Origin: Saccharopolyspora hordei
GTDB taxonomy: Bacteria; Actinomycetota; Actinomycetes; Mycobacteriales; Pseudonocardiaceae
DNA: 64,000 nt
Direction of reading: 5' to 3'
NCBI RefSeq assembly: GCF_013410345.1
Contig: NZ_JACCFJ010000001.1
Coordinates: 868,001-932,000, forward strand
Both the position numbers and the translations under genes were made by a program. The notes beneath the pieces are model-generated. The model saw only the letters and a program-made list of their open reading frames with translations, was not told the DNA's origin and made no database searches. How positions within the stretch are numbered: the first letter of the stretch is position 1; each line of letters opens with the position of its first letter. Below are positions 36,051-43,815 of this stretch, piece after piece.

Positions 36051-36758
36051 GTGGGCATACCTGCGTGGCTCTGGTTCGTCGTCGCCGTCCTCGCCATCGG
36101 CGCGGGCGTCGCGCTGCTGATCGCCGACCGCTCGCAGCGCGTCTCCAGCAACCGCGAACGGCGGCGGTGGGCGGCGCTGCGCGGTTGGCAGTTCGCCGAG
36201 GCCGACCGCGTCCTGCCGACCCGCTGGGAGCGCGGCGCGCTCGCCCAGTACGTCAGCCCGACCGCCACCGACGTGGTCGCCGGCTCGACCTTCACCTCCG
36301 ACGGCCGGCGCCAGGTCTCCGTGATGGACCTGGAGGTCGGCGGCCGGACGGCGACCGTGCTGGCGGGCATCCGCTGCCGCCGGGAGGCCCCCGCCACCAT
36401 CGAGCTGTGGCTGCCCGACGTGCCGGTGCCGCAGGACTCCGAGCTCGACCTGCTCGGCCCGGTCGGCTCCCGCTACGCGTTCGTCACCGAGGTGGCGGCC
36501 GCGCGCCCGCTGGTCACCCCGGACCTGGTCGACGCCACCGAGGAGATCGGCTCGGACGTCACCGTGGTGTGGCTGGAGAACGACTGGGTGCTGGCCGCCC
36601 TGGAACCCGCGCAGGCCGACCCGGCCCGGCTGGAGCGCCTGCTGCGCGACCTCGGCGACCTCGCCGACCTGGTCGACCCGTTCGACAGCGACCCCAACGA
36701 GGCAGAGGCCGAGGCCGAGGAGCCCGAGCCGACCTCCTCGGAGTCCTCGTCCCGCTGA
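36051..36758 (+). CDS. Conserved membrane-anchored protein of unknown function
   Basis: A 235-residue protein with one N-terminal helix (WLWFVVAVLAIGAGVALLIA, residues 5-24). An extra-membrane domain follows with no recognised enzyme motif (RGWQFAEADRVLPTRWERGALAQ, ASTFTSDGRRQVSVMDLEVGGRTATVLAG) and then a strongly acidic Glu/Ser-rich tail. In mycobacteria a similar membrane protein lies between clpB and pyrE, so this may be the counterpart (inference from order). GTG 36051 lies 8 nt after TACCCT (36038-36043), suggesting a leaderless message. Confidence 0.7.
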   Translation: MGIPAWLWFVVAVLAIGAGVALLIADRSQRVSSNRERRRWAALRGWQFAEADRVLPTRWERGALAQYVSPTATDVVAGSTFTSDGRRQVSVMDLEVGGRTATVLAGIRCRREAPATIELWLPDVPVPQDSELDLLGPVGSRYAFVTEVAAARPLVTPDLVDATEEIGSDVTVVWLENDWVLAALEPAQADPARLERLLRDLGDLADLVDPFDSDPNEAEAEAEEPEPTSSESSSR

Positions 36759-36792
36759 GCCCGGCGCTCGGCGGTCGGCCGCGGCGCCGAGG

Positions 36793-36798
36793 TAAGTT
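36793..36798 (+). promoter_or_regulatory. -10 element of the SDR gene (leaderless)
   Basis: TAAGTT ends 7 nt before ATG 36805, the spacing expected when transcription begins at the start codon. Confidence 0.5.
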
Positions 36799-36804
36799 CG
36801 GCGC

Positions 36805-37578
36805 ATGCCTACCGCACTCGTCACCGGAGCTACCGCGGGGATCGGGCGCGCCTTCGCCCGCCGCCTCGCCGCTGAAGGCCACGACATGGTCCTGGTCGCA
36901 CGCAACGCCGACCGGCTCGCCGAACTCGCCGACCGGTTGCAAGCCCGGCACGGGGTGCACTGCGAGGTGATCTCCGCCGACCTCGCCGACGAGACCCAGC
37001 GCGCGGAGGTCGAGAAGCGGCTGGCCGACGTCGAGCGGCCGGTTGACCTGCTGGTCAACAACGCCGGGTTCGGCACCGCCGGCGCGTTCTGGGACACCCC
37101 CGGCGCCGAGCTGCAGCGGCAGCTCGACCTCAACGCGGGCGCGGTGCTCGCGCTGACGCACGCCGCCGTCCCGGGCATGCGCGAGCGCGGCCGCGGTGAC
37201 GTGATCAACGTGTCGAGCGTGGCCGGGTTCTTCCCGGTGGCCGGGTCGACCTACGGCGCGACCAAGGCGTACGTGACCGCCTTCTCGCGCGGCCTGTCCA
37301 TCGCGCTGGCCGGCACCGGGGTGCGGGTCATGGCGCTGTGCCCCGGCTTCACCCAGACCGAGTTCCACCAGCGGGCCAAGCTGGAGATGAGCCGGCTGCC
37401 CAAGGCGTTCTGGCTGCAGGTCGACCAGGTGGTGCACGAGGCGCTGGCCGACCTCCGCCGCGGCAAGGACATCTCGGTGCCGGGCGCGCAGTACAAGGCG
37501 CTGGTCGCCCTCGGCCGGCTGGTGCCGCAGAGCCTGCAGCGGGCGATCGTCACCCGCACCGTCCCGGGCCGCACCTGA
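36805..37578 (+). CDS. Short-chain dehydrogenase/reductase
   Basis: A 257-residue classical SDR. The cofactor-binding [12 protein letters not shown] is at residues 8-19, NNAGFGTAG follows at about 90, and the catalytic Ser and YxxxK are in [25 protein letters not shown]. An Arg at the end of strand 2 (VARNADRL) suggests NADP(H) preference. The C-terminus resembles the long-chain 3-oxoacyl/estradiol-dehydrogenase-like SDRs. The substrate is unknown. The downstream pyrE gene is co-directional but seems to have its own promoter. Confidence 0.88.
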   Translation: MPTALVTGATAGIGRAFARRLAAEGHDMVLVARNADRLAELADRLQARHGVHCEVISADLADETQRAEVEKRLADVERPVDLLVNNAGFGTAGAFWDTPGAELQRQLDLNAGAVLALTHAAVPGMRERGRGDVINVSSVAGFFPVAGSTYGATKAYVTAFSRGLSIALAGTGVRVMALCPGFTQTEFHQRAKLEMSRLPKAFWLQVDQVVHEALADLRRGKDISVPGAQYKALVALGRLVPQSLQRAIVTRTVPGRT

Positions 37579-37623
37579 CCCGGCGCCGGAGCGGGCGAGG
37601 ACCGGTCCGTAAGCTGGGGTCTC

Positions 37624-38172
37624 GTGGTCACAGTGGATGAGCAGCAGCGTTCCGAGCTCGCCGGCCTGGTCCGGGACCTCGCCGTGGTGCACGGCAAGGT
37701 GACGTTGGCGTCCGGCAAGGAGGCCGACTACTACGTCGACCTGCGACGCGCGACGCTGCACCACCGGGCGGCGCCGCTGATCGGCCGGCTGCTGCGCCAG
37801 CTCACCGCGGACTGGGACTACGTCGCCGTCGGCGGCCTGACGCTCGGCGCCGACCCCGTCGCCACCGCCGTGCTGCACGCCGACGGGGCTCCGCTGGACG
37901 CCTTCGTGGTGCGCAAGAGCACCAAGTCGCACGGCATGCAGCGGCTCATCGAGGGTCCGGACGTCACCGGGCGCCGGGTGCTCGCCGTCGAGGACACCTC
38001 CACCACCGGGGGCAGCGTGCTCACCGCCGTCGACGCGCTGCGCGAGGCCGGCGCGGAGGTCGTCGGGGTGGCCACCGTCGTGGACCGCGACACCGGGGCG
38101 CGGGAGAAGATCGAGGCCGCCGGTCTGCCGTACCGGTCGCTGCTCGGCCTGGCCGACCTCGGCCTGTCGTGA
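37624..38172 (+). CDS. pyrE: Orotate phosphoribosyltransferase
   Basis: A 182-residue type I phosphoribosyltransferase that joins orotate and PRPP to make OMP in pyrimidine synthesis. Orotate-site residues lie in TLASGKEADYYVDLRRATL. The PRPP loop VLAVEDTSTTGGSVLTAVDAL is at about residues 119-139, and the flexible catalytic loop with RKSTKSHGMQR precedes it. GTG 37624 lies 9 nt after a -10-like TAAGCT (37610-37615). Mycobacteria also have pyrE close to clpB and an RNA methyltransferase gene. Confidence 0.95.
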   Translation: MVTVDEQQRSELAGLVRDLAVVHGKVTLASGKEADYYVDLRRATLHHRAAPLIGRLLRQLTADWDYVAVGGLTLGADPVATAVLHADGAPLDAFVVRKSTKSHGMQRLIEGPDVTGRRVLAVEDTSTTGGSVLTAVDALREAGAEVVGVATVVDRDTGAREKIEAAGLPYRSLLGLADLGLS

Positions 38173-38227
38173 GCGGCTCCGGCCGCAGGCCGTGACGGCG
38201 CCGGACCATCGCGGAGGAGCGGGAGCA

Positions 38228-38887
38228 GTGGACCGCGGAGAGGCGCACACCGTCGTCGGGCCCACCGAGTGGGGCACCACGGTCGGTGTCGGCCCCTGGG
38301 AGGGGCCGTGGCCGACCGACGAGCGGTACGACCCCGAGCTGCTGGAGCACGGCGACCGCCGCAACGTGGTCGACCACTACCGGTACTGGCGGCGCGAGGC
38401 GATCGTCGCCGACCTCGACCGGCGGCGGCACGACTTCCACGTGGCCATCGAGAACTTCCAGCACGACCACAACATCGGCACCGTGGTGCGCACCGCGAAC
38501 GCCTTCGCCGCGCGCGCCGTGCACATCGTCGGGCGGCGGCGGTGGAACCGGCGGGGTGCCATGGTCACCGACCGCTACCAGCACATCCACCACCACCCCG
38601 AGCTGCCGTCGCTGCGCGAGTACGCGGCCGAGCACGACCTCGCGCTCGTCGCGGTGGACAACACGCCCGGCGCCGTCCCGATCGAGCGCACCGCGCTGCC
38701 GCGCCGCTGCGTGCTGCTGTTCGGCCAGGAGGGGCCCGGGCTGCGCGAGGACTCGCGGGAGGGCGCCGACCTGGTGGTCTCCATCGCGCAGTTCGGCTCG
38801 ACGCGCTCGATCAACGCGGGCGTGGCGGCCGGGATCGTGATGCACACCTGGGTCCAGCAGCACGCCGACCTCGACGCCGCCTGGTGA
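38228..38887 (+). CDS. SPOUT (TrmH/SpoU) RNA 2'-O-methyltransferase
   Basis: A 219-residue knotted SAM-dependent RNA ribose methyltransferase. The three SpoU motifs are present: FQHDHNIGTVVRTANAFAA, LLFGQEGPGLREDS and VVSIAQFGSTRSINAGVAAGIVMH. The Asn/Arg of motif 1 and the Gly-Glu of motif 2 are intact. The exact tRNA or rRNA target cannot be told. GTG 38228 follows GCGGAGGAGCGGGAG. It follows pyrE by 55 bp in the same direction. Confidence 0.92.
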   Translation: MDRGEAHTVVGPTEWGTTVGVGPWEGPWPTDERYDPELLEHGDRRNVVDHYRYWRREAIVADLDRRRHDFHVAIENFQHDHNIGTVVRTANAFAARAVHIVGRRRWNRRGAMVTDRYQHIHHHPELPSLREYAAEHDLALVAVDNTPGAVPIERTALPRRCVLLFGQEGPGLREDSREGADLVVSIAQFGSTRSINAGVAAGIVMHTWVQQHADLDAAW

Positions 38888-39280
38888 TCACCCGCGCGGG
38901 GCCAGCCACTCCTGGACCTCGACCAGGTTCCCCTCGGGGTCGGTCAGGTGCGCGACCCGCATCCGGTCGGTCATCGGGGCCGGGCCGTGGCGCAGCCGGG
39001 CGCCGCGGTCGGTGACCTCCGCGCAGTAGCGCTCCAGGTCGTCGACGTGCAGGACGACCAGCGACCGGTACCCGGACGGCTCCGCGCCGAGCTCGTCGAG
39101 CACCTGCGCCATCTGCGCCCGGTCCTGCAGGGCGGTGCCCGCGGTGCCGCCGTCCGGGCTGAACCTCGCGCACGGGCCGCCGGGCGCCTCGAACTGCGGC
39201 GTCAGCCGCAGGACGTCCCGGTAGAAGCGGTAGCAGGCGGCGAAGTCGGTCACCAGCAGCCGGACCTGGGAGAGTTCCAC
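38888..39280 (-). CDS. Glyoxalase/VOC-superfamily protein
   Basis: A 130-residue VOC protein with two beta-alpha-beta-beta-beta units. It opens VELSQVRLLVTDFAACYRFYRDVLRL; the second unit has LVVLHVDDLERYCAEVTDRGA and ends LTDPEGNLVEVQEW with the usual C-terminal Glu metal ligand position. It could be a dioxygenase, glyoxalase or drug-binding protein. GTG 39280 was chosen as the first start giving the usual N-terminal beta strand. The perfect palindrome at 39303-39320 lies just upstream. Confidence 0.85.
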   Translation of the reverse strand: MELSQVRLLVTDFAACYRFYRDVLRLTPQFEAPGGPCARFSPDGGTAGTALQDRAQMAQVLDELGAEPSGYRSLVVLHVDDLERYCAEVTDRGARLRHGPAPMTDRMRVAHLTDPEGNLVEVQEWLAPRG

Positions 39281-39302
39281 CGTTCGTGCCCCCTGGGAGT
39301 CG

Positions 39303-39320
39303 CAGGACACCGGTGTCCTG
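39303..39320. promoter_or_regulatory. Perfect 18-bp palindrome upstream of the VOC gene
   Basis: CAGGACACCGGTGTCCTG reads the same on both strands with no spacer, 23 bp upstream of the minus-strand start. The absence of a loop makes a protein-binding operator more likely than an RNA hairpin. Confidence 0.55.
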
Positions 39321-39355
39321 CCACGATCCCCGACCCGCCGGGGCCGGAAGAGCAG

Positions 39356-39390
39356 ATCGCGCGGACCCGGGAGTCCCGGGCCCGCGCGAT
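39356..39390 (-). terminator. Terminator after the dedA-like gene
   Basis: A long stem with one mismatch (39356-39372 with 39374-39390) has almost no loop, 12 bp beyond the minus-strand DedA stop. Confidence 0.7.
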
Positions 39391-39401
39391 GTGGCGACTG
39401 G

Positions 39402-40091
39402 TCAGCTCGCGGCGTCGCGGGCCTTCTCGCGACGGCCCTTGAGGTACTCGATGATGATCGGGATGACCGAGACCAGCACGATCACGATGGCCATGGCCTC
39501 GAGGTTGTCCCGGATCCACGGGATGTTGCCGAGGAAGTAGCCCAGCAGCGTCATGAGCACGATCCAGGCGACACCGCCGATCGCGGAGTAGCTGAAGAAC
39601 TTCCGCCGGTCCATCTGCGCGATGCCCGCGACCGCGGTGATGAAGGTGCGGACGATCGGCACGAACCGGGCCAGGATGATCGCCCGCGCCCCGTAGCGCT
39701 CGAAGAAGTCGTGGGTCTTGTCGACGTGCTCGCGCTTGAACAGCTTCGAGTCCGGCTTGTTGAACAGCGCGGGCCCGACCTTGCGGCCGATCCAGTACCC
39801 GGTCACGTTGCCCACGAACGCGCAGAGGCTCAGCAGGGCGCAGACCAGCCAGATCGGGGTGTCGATCGCACCGGCCGCGACGAACAGGCCGGTGACGAAC
39901 AGCAGGGAGTCACCGGGCAGGAAGAAGCCGATGAGCAGGCCGCATTCGGCGAAGATGATCAGGCAGACGCCGATCAGGGCGAACGGGCCGAGCGACTGGA
40001 CGATGTTCTCGGGGTCGAGCCAGTCCGGCAGCAAGGCCAGTGCGGAGGTGTTCGCGGCGGCGTTGGCGAGCGCGGGCAGTTCGGTCGTCAC
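39402..40091 (-). CDS. DedA family membrane protein
   Basis: A 229-residue inner-membrane protein. The family signatures are FAECGLLIGFFLPGDSLLFVTGLFVAAG, GNVTGYWIGRKVGPALF and the basic loop FFERYGARAIILARFVPIVRTFITAVAGIAQMDRRKFFSYSAIGG, followed by helices near the C-terminus. DedA proteins take part in lipid-carrier (undecaprenyl phosphate) recycling and membrane homeostasis. GTG 40091 is 9 nt from a minus-strand TACCGT (40105-40100), so it may be leaderless; upstream in-frame starts are possible. Confidence 0.9.
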   Translation of the reverse strand: MTTELPALANAAANTSALALLPDWLDPENIVQSLGPFALIGVCLIIFAECGLLIGFFLPGDSLLFVTGLFVAAGAIDTPIWLVCALLSLCAFVGNVTGYWIGRKVGPALFNKPDSKLFKREHVDKTHDFFERYGARAIILARFVPIVRTFITAVAGIAQMDRRKFFSYSAIGGVAWIVLMTLLGYFLGNIPWIRDNLEAMAIVIVLVSVIPIIIEYLKGRREKARDAAS

Positions 40092-40212
40092 GGTCGCCAA
40101 CGGTACCGCGACGCTGTGGCGCCCGATCCACGGGCGAGTCACCCGCCGTGCACACCGCACCACCCGTTGATCAGCCCGCGCACACCGGTCTGGTGCCCCT
40201 CCCGGGTGTCGA

Positions 40213-40425
40213 TCAGGAGAGCGGAGAGCCGAGGAGGGTCACGGCGGCGGCGACGGCGCCGGTCGCCAGGCCGAGGACGATCGCGAACAGCAGGACCCCC
40301 GCCACCGGCAGCCGCTCGCGTCGCGGCGGGGGTGGAGCGGGCGGCGGTGGCACCGCGCCGGGACTCCCACCGGCGTGCGCGCGCAGCGCCGCGGACAGCA
40401 GGTGCTCGGGATCGCGTGCGGTCAC
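40213..40425 (-). CDS. Small membrane protein with proline-rich linker
   Basis: A 70-residue ORF: a short polar N-terminus (ARDPEHLLSAALRAHAGG), a run of prolines (PPPPAPPPPRRE) and one hydrophobic helix (VAGVLLFAIVLGLATGAVAAAVTLL). It resembles small actinobacterial membrane proteins of unknown role. It is supported by the clear helix and linker layout, not by a family match. Confidence 0.55.
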   Translation of the reverse strand: MTARDPEHLLSAALRAHAGGSPGAVPPPPAPPPPRRERLPVAGVLLFAIVLGLATGAVAAAVTLLGSPLS

Positions 40426-40481
40426 GCCCCGAGCCTAGCGACGGCGCGCCCCGCCGCGGCGTCGCACGCGCGAGCCGCGTC

Positions 40482-41630
40482 TCAGCGGGGGGCGACGGCC
40501 CACTCGCCGTCCTTGAGGACCCCGGTGAGCTGCAGGTCGGTGTCCAGCACCACCAGGTCGGCGGCCAGGCCCGGCAGGATCGCGCCGGTGCGGTCGCCGA
40601 GGCCGAGCAGCCGCGCCGGTCGGGTCGACGCCGCCGCCACCGCGGCCGGCACGCTCTGCCCGCACGACTCGACCAGGTTGCGGAACGCCACGTCCATGGT
40701 CAGCGTGCTGCCCGCCAGCGAGCCGTCCGCCAGCCGCGCCTCCCCGTCGGTCACCGTCACCGGCAGCCCGCCCAGCTCGTAGGTGCCGTCCCCGGCGTCG
40801 GTGGCGCTGATGGCGTCGGTGACCAGCACCGTCCGCCCGGTGCCCGCGTGCGAGGCGGCCAGCTGCACGATCGCCGGGTGCAGGTGCACCAGGTCGCAGA
40901 TGAGCTCGACGGTCACCCGCTCGTCCTCCAGCAGCACGCCGATCGGGCCCGGCTCCCGGTGGTGCAGCGGGCGCATCGCGTTGAACAGGTGCGTGGCCAC
41001 CGTGGCCCCGGCCTCCACCGCGGGCACCACCTGCGACAGCACCGCGTCGGTGTGCCCGACCGCGGCGATCACCCCGTGGTCGACCAGTTGCCGGACGGCG
41101 TCGACCCCGCCCGGCAGCTCCGGCGCCAGGGTGACCATCCGGACCGCCCCGCGCCCCGCGTCCAGCAGCTGCTGCACCGCGGCGGTCGCCGGGGCGCGCA
41201 GGCTCGCCGGGTCGTGCGCGCCGCACCGCGCCGAGGACAGGAACGGCCCCTCCAGGTGGATGCCGGCGAGCTCGCCGTCGGTGACCAGGTCGCTGAGCGC
41301 GCTGATCTGCTTGGCCAGGTCGGGCAGCGGGGCCGACACCAGGCTGGCCAGCATCGTCGTGGTGCCGTGCCGGCGGTGCGCGGCGATCGCGGTCCGCGCC
41401 TGGTCGACCTCGGTGCTGGTGAACGAGCCGCCGCCACCGCCGTGGCAGTGGATGTCCACGAAGCCGGGCACCAGCCACTGCCCGCGCAGGTCCACGACCT
41501 CGCCCGCCGGGGTCGCACCGGTGCCGACCTCGGCGATCGTCCCGCCGGCCACCCGGACCCAGCCCCGGTCCAGCACTCCCTCCGGGGTGACGACCTGCCC
41601 ACCGGCGAGGACCAATTCGGGAGCGTTCAC
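40482..41630 (-). CDS. nagA: N-acetylglucosamine-6-phosphate deacetylase
   Basis: A 382-residue amidohydrolase that removes acetate from GlcNAc-6-phosphate, the first committed step in amino-sugar catabolism and cell-wall recycling. Metal-site segments are FVDIHCHGGGGGSFTS, GIHLEGPFLS, VGHTDA and HLFNAMRPLHHREPG, then LVTDAISATDAGDG with the catalytic Asp. Its start overlaps the stop of the upstream ROK kinase by 4 bp, so the two form one operon transcribed leftward. The operon is preceded by a DasR-like site at 42576. Confidence 0.94.
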   Translation of the reverse strand: MNAPELVLAGGQVVTPEGVLDRGWVRVAGGTIAEVGTGATPAGEVVDLRGQWLVPGFVDIHCHGGGGGSFTSTEVDQARTAIAAHRRHGTTTMLASLVSAPLPDLAKQISALSDLVTDGELAGIHLEGPFLSSARCGAHDPASLRAPATAAVQQLLDAGRGAVRMVTLAPELPGGVDAVRQLVDHGVIAAVGHTDAVLSQVVPAVEAGATVATHLFNAMRPLHHREPGPIGVLLEDERVTVELICDLVHLHPAIVQLAASHAGTGRTVLVTDAISATDAGDGTYELGGLPVTVTDGEARLADGSLAGSTLTMDVAFRNLVESCGQSVPAAVAAASTRPARLLGLGDRTGAILPGLAADLVVLDTDLQLTGVLKDGEWAVAPR

Positions 41631-42547
41631 TGTCTTTCCAACCCTTCCGTCGCCAGCAGCGCTGCCCCCAGGCAGCCCGCGGTGTCACCGAGTTCGGCCA
41701 GTTCCAGGTCTGGGCGGCGGTGGTACGCCGCCAGCTCGTCGTCGAGCCTGCTGCGCAGCGGTCCGGTGAGCAGGTCGCCGGCCTGCGCGAGCCCGCCGCC
41801 GAGCACGATGCACTCGGGCGCGGCCACCGTCACCAGCACCAGCAGGCCCTGGGCGAGCGCGTCGACCGCCTCCTGCCACACAGCGTGCGCGTCCGCCTCG
41901 CCCGCGCGCACGGCCGCGGCCACCTCCGCGCTGGTGCGCGCCACGCCGGTGCGCTCCCGGTAGCGGCGGGCCACGGCCGCCGAGGACGCCAGCGCCTCCA
42001 GGCAGCCGGTGCGGCCGCAGCCGCAGCGCTCGTCGTGGCCGATGTCGAGGTGCCCGATCTCGCCCGCGAAGCCGCCGCCGGAGTGCAGCCGCCCGTCGAA
42101 CAGCAGCGCCGCGGCGATGCCGGTGCCGATCGGCACCACCGCCACGTCGCGCCGGCCGCGCGCGGCGCCCAGGCGGGCCTCGGCGAGGCCGCCCGCGCGC
42201 ACGTCGTGCCCGAGGGTGACCGGCAGGTCGACGCGCTCGGCGAGCAGGTCGCGCAGCGGGGCGTCGCGCCAGCCGAGGTTGGCCGACCACACCCCGACGC
42301 CGCGGACCTCGTCGACCGCTCCGGGCACCACCACGCCGACCGCGTCCGCGGCGGCGTCCGCGCGCAGCTCCGCCACCAGCTCGGCCACGGCGGTCACCAC
42401 CAGCTCGGCGGTCTCCGCACCGTCCGCTCCGCGCGGGGTCGGGCGTCTCAGCCGGCGCTGCGGCTCCGCACCGCGCTCGCCGACGGCGACCAGCGCGGCC
42501 TTGGTCTCGGTGCCGCCGACGTCGACGGCGATGGCGTTCGCGGTCAC
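41627..42547 (-). CDS. ROK-family sugar kinase (probable GlcNAc/glucose kinase)
   Basis: A 306-residue ROK kinase. The N-terminal phosphate loop is AIAVDVGGTETKAALV. A GHDVRAGGLAEARLGAARG segment and the zinc motif CGCGRTGCLEALASSAAVARRY, with GHLDIGHDERCGCG, are present; LGGGLAQAGDLL is the adenosine motif. Its coupling to nagA and the dre-like operator suggest that GlcNAc is the substrate (inference). GTG 42547 follows the dre site by 29 bp. Confidence 0.88.
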   Translation of the reverse strand: MTANAIAVDVGGTETKAALVAVGERGAEPQRRLRRPTPRGADGAETAELVVTAVAELVAELRADAAADAVGVVVPGAVDEVRGVGVWSANLGWRDAPLRDLLAERVDLPVTLGHDVRAGGLAEARLGAARGRRDVAVVPIGTGIAAALLFDGRLHSGGGFAGEIGHLDIGHDERCGCGRTGCLEALASSAAVARRYRERTGVARTSAEVAAAVRAGEADAHAVWQEAVDALAQGLLVLVTVAAPECIVLGGGLAQAGDLLTGPLRSRLDDELAAYHRRPDLELAELGDTAGCLGAALLATEGLERQ

Positions 42548-42575
42548 GCCGACGATCCTCCGCCACCGACCACCC

Positions 42576-42591
42576 AGTGGTCTACACCAAA
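42576..42591. promoter_or_regulatory. DasR-type (dre) operator of the nag operon
   Basis: AGTGGTCTACACCAAA contains TGGTCTACACCA (42578-42589), close to the DasR element TGGTCTAGACCA known from Streptomyces nag and chitin genes. It lies 29 bp before the ROK-nagA operon. DasR itself is not in this window. Confidence 0.7.
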
Positions 42592-42620
42592 CCGGTGTGT
42601 TGTTCGCGGAGGTGTCGCGT

Positions 42621-43193
42621 TCACCCGCTCATCAGCTTCTGCAGCGCGTCCAGCGCGCGGCTCGCGGTGGACTTCACGGTGCCCCGCGACACCCCGGTGG
42701 CCTCGGCGATCTCCGCCTCGGACAGGTTGCCGTAGTAGCGCAGCACCAGGACCTCCCGCTGCCGGGGCGGCAGCTTGCTCAGCGCCGCCACCACCGCCTG
42801 GTGCTCGGCGCTCAGCATCGCCAGCGACTCCGCCGAGCGCGCGTCGGCCTGGTGCGGCGGTTGGTACTCGCGCGCCGTCTTGCGGCGGCGCAGCACCGAC
42901 CGGCTGCCGTTGACCACCGCGGTCCGCAGGTAGCCGATCGCGGCCCGGGCGTCGCGCAGCCCGGACCAGTTCCGGTACAGGCCGGTGAACGCCTCCTGCA
43001 CCACGTCCTCGGCCGTCGCCGGGTCGTCGACCAGCAGGATGGCCAGGCGCACCATCCGCATGCGCTGCTGCCGGTAGAGGTCCTCCAAGGTCAGCGGCTG
43101 GCTCGAGTCCGCGACCGCCGCTCCGTCCAGGGTGCGCAAGTGGCCGAGGGTCTGCTCGACGCTCCGTTCGACTCCGCGTGAATCACCGGCCAT
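42621..43193 (-). CDS. SigE-family (ECF-like) RNA polymerase sigma factor
   Basis: A 190-residue sigma factor of the actinobacterial SigE-like ECF group. Region 2: YRQQRMRMVRLAILLVDDPATAEDVVQEAFTGLYRNW. Region 4: LPPRQREVLVLRYYGNLSEAEIAEATGVSRGTVKSTASRALDAL. ATG 43193 was chosen; earlier in-frame starts would cross the YciI promoter. No anti-sigma gene is adjacent, unlike the pair at 59795. It is divergent from yciI. Confidence 0.88.
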   Translation of the reverse strand: MAGDSRGVERSVEQTLGHLRTLDGAAVADSSQPLTLEDLYRQQRMRMVRLAILLVDDPATAEDVVQEAFTGLYRNWSGLRDARAAIGYLRTAVVNGSRSVLRRRKTAREYQPPHQADARSAESLAMLSAEHQAVVAALSKLPPRQREVLVLRYYGNLSEAEIAEATGVSRGTVKSTASRALDALQKLMSG

Positions 43194-43284
43194 GATCGAA
43201 CAAGTTACCGGTCGTCCCCCGGTCGGTGTGGCGCGGTCGGGGTAGCGTGCGCATCGATCGTGATCCGAGGACGGAGGTGTCCGC

Positions 43285-43563
43285 ATGGCCAAGTTCGTGG
43301 TCGACCTGGTCTACGGCGAGGACGAGGAGCGCCGGCTGGAGGTGCGCCCGAAGCACCGCGAGTACTGCCGGGACCTGGCGGAGCGAGGGGTGGTGCTGGC
43401 CGGCGGCCCGTTCACCGACGGCAAGGGGGCGCAGCTGGTCTACGAGGTCGCCGACCGCGACGAGCTGCAGCGGGTCATCGACGCCGACCCCTACACCGAG
43501 GCCGGGGTGATCGCGCAGACCACCGTGCGGGAGTGGGACGTCGTCGTCGGCGCCTGGCTGTGA
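43285..43563 (+). CDS. YciI-family protein
   Basis: A 92-residue YciI-like protein: MAKFVVDLVYGEDEERR, then RPKHREYCRDLAERGVVLAGGPF with the conserved His and Gly-Gly-Pro-Phe, and ADPYTEAGVIAQTTVREWDVVVG. YciI proteins have a ferredoxin-like fold and a His-Asp pair; most have no proven reaction. GGAGGT lies 9 bp before ATG 43285, and a -10-like TAGCGT is at 43242-43247. Confidence 0.85.
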   Translation: MAKFVVDLVYGEDEERRLEVRPKHREYCRDLAERGVVLAGGPFTDGKGAQLVYEVADRDELQRVIDADPYTEAGVIAQTTVREWDVVVGAWL

Positions 43564-43815
43564 TCGCCAGAGCGGGTGAGGCGGGCGCCGGAGCGCGTCC
43601 GCCGCGCCCGCGAAACCCCAGCGTGTGAGGATGTACACAGGATTCGTCCTGATCTGAATCCTTGCACCAGCTTTCCAAAACAGGTCGGGCTCGGGCACTG
43701 TGACGCGAAAGTGTGGCGCCGAGCCGACGACGCCCGCGGGTCGCGGGGAGCGGCTCGTAGGATGCTGCGCAACTCTCCGTCACCAAGACTGAACTCCATG
43801 CGAGGAGGACGACCG

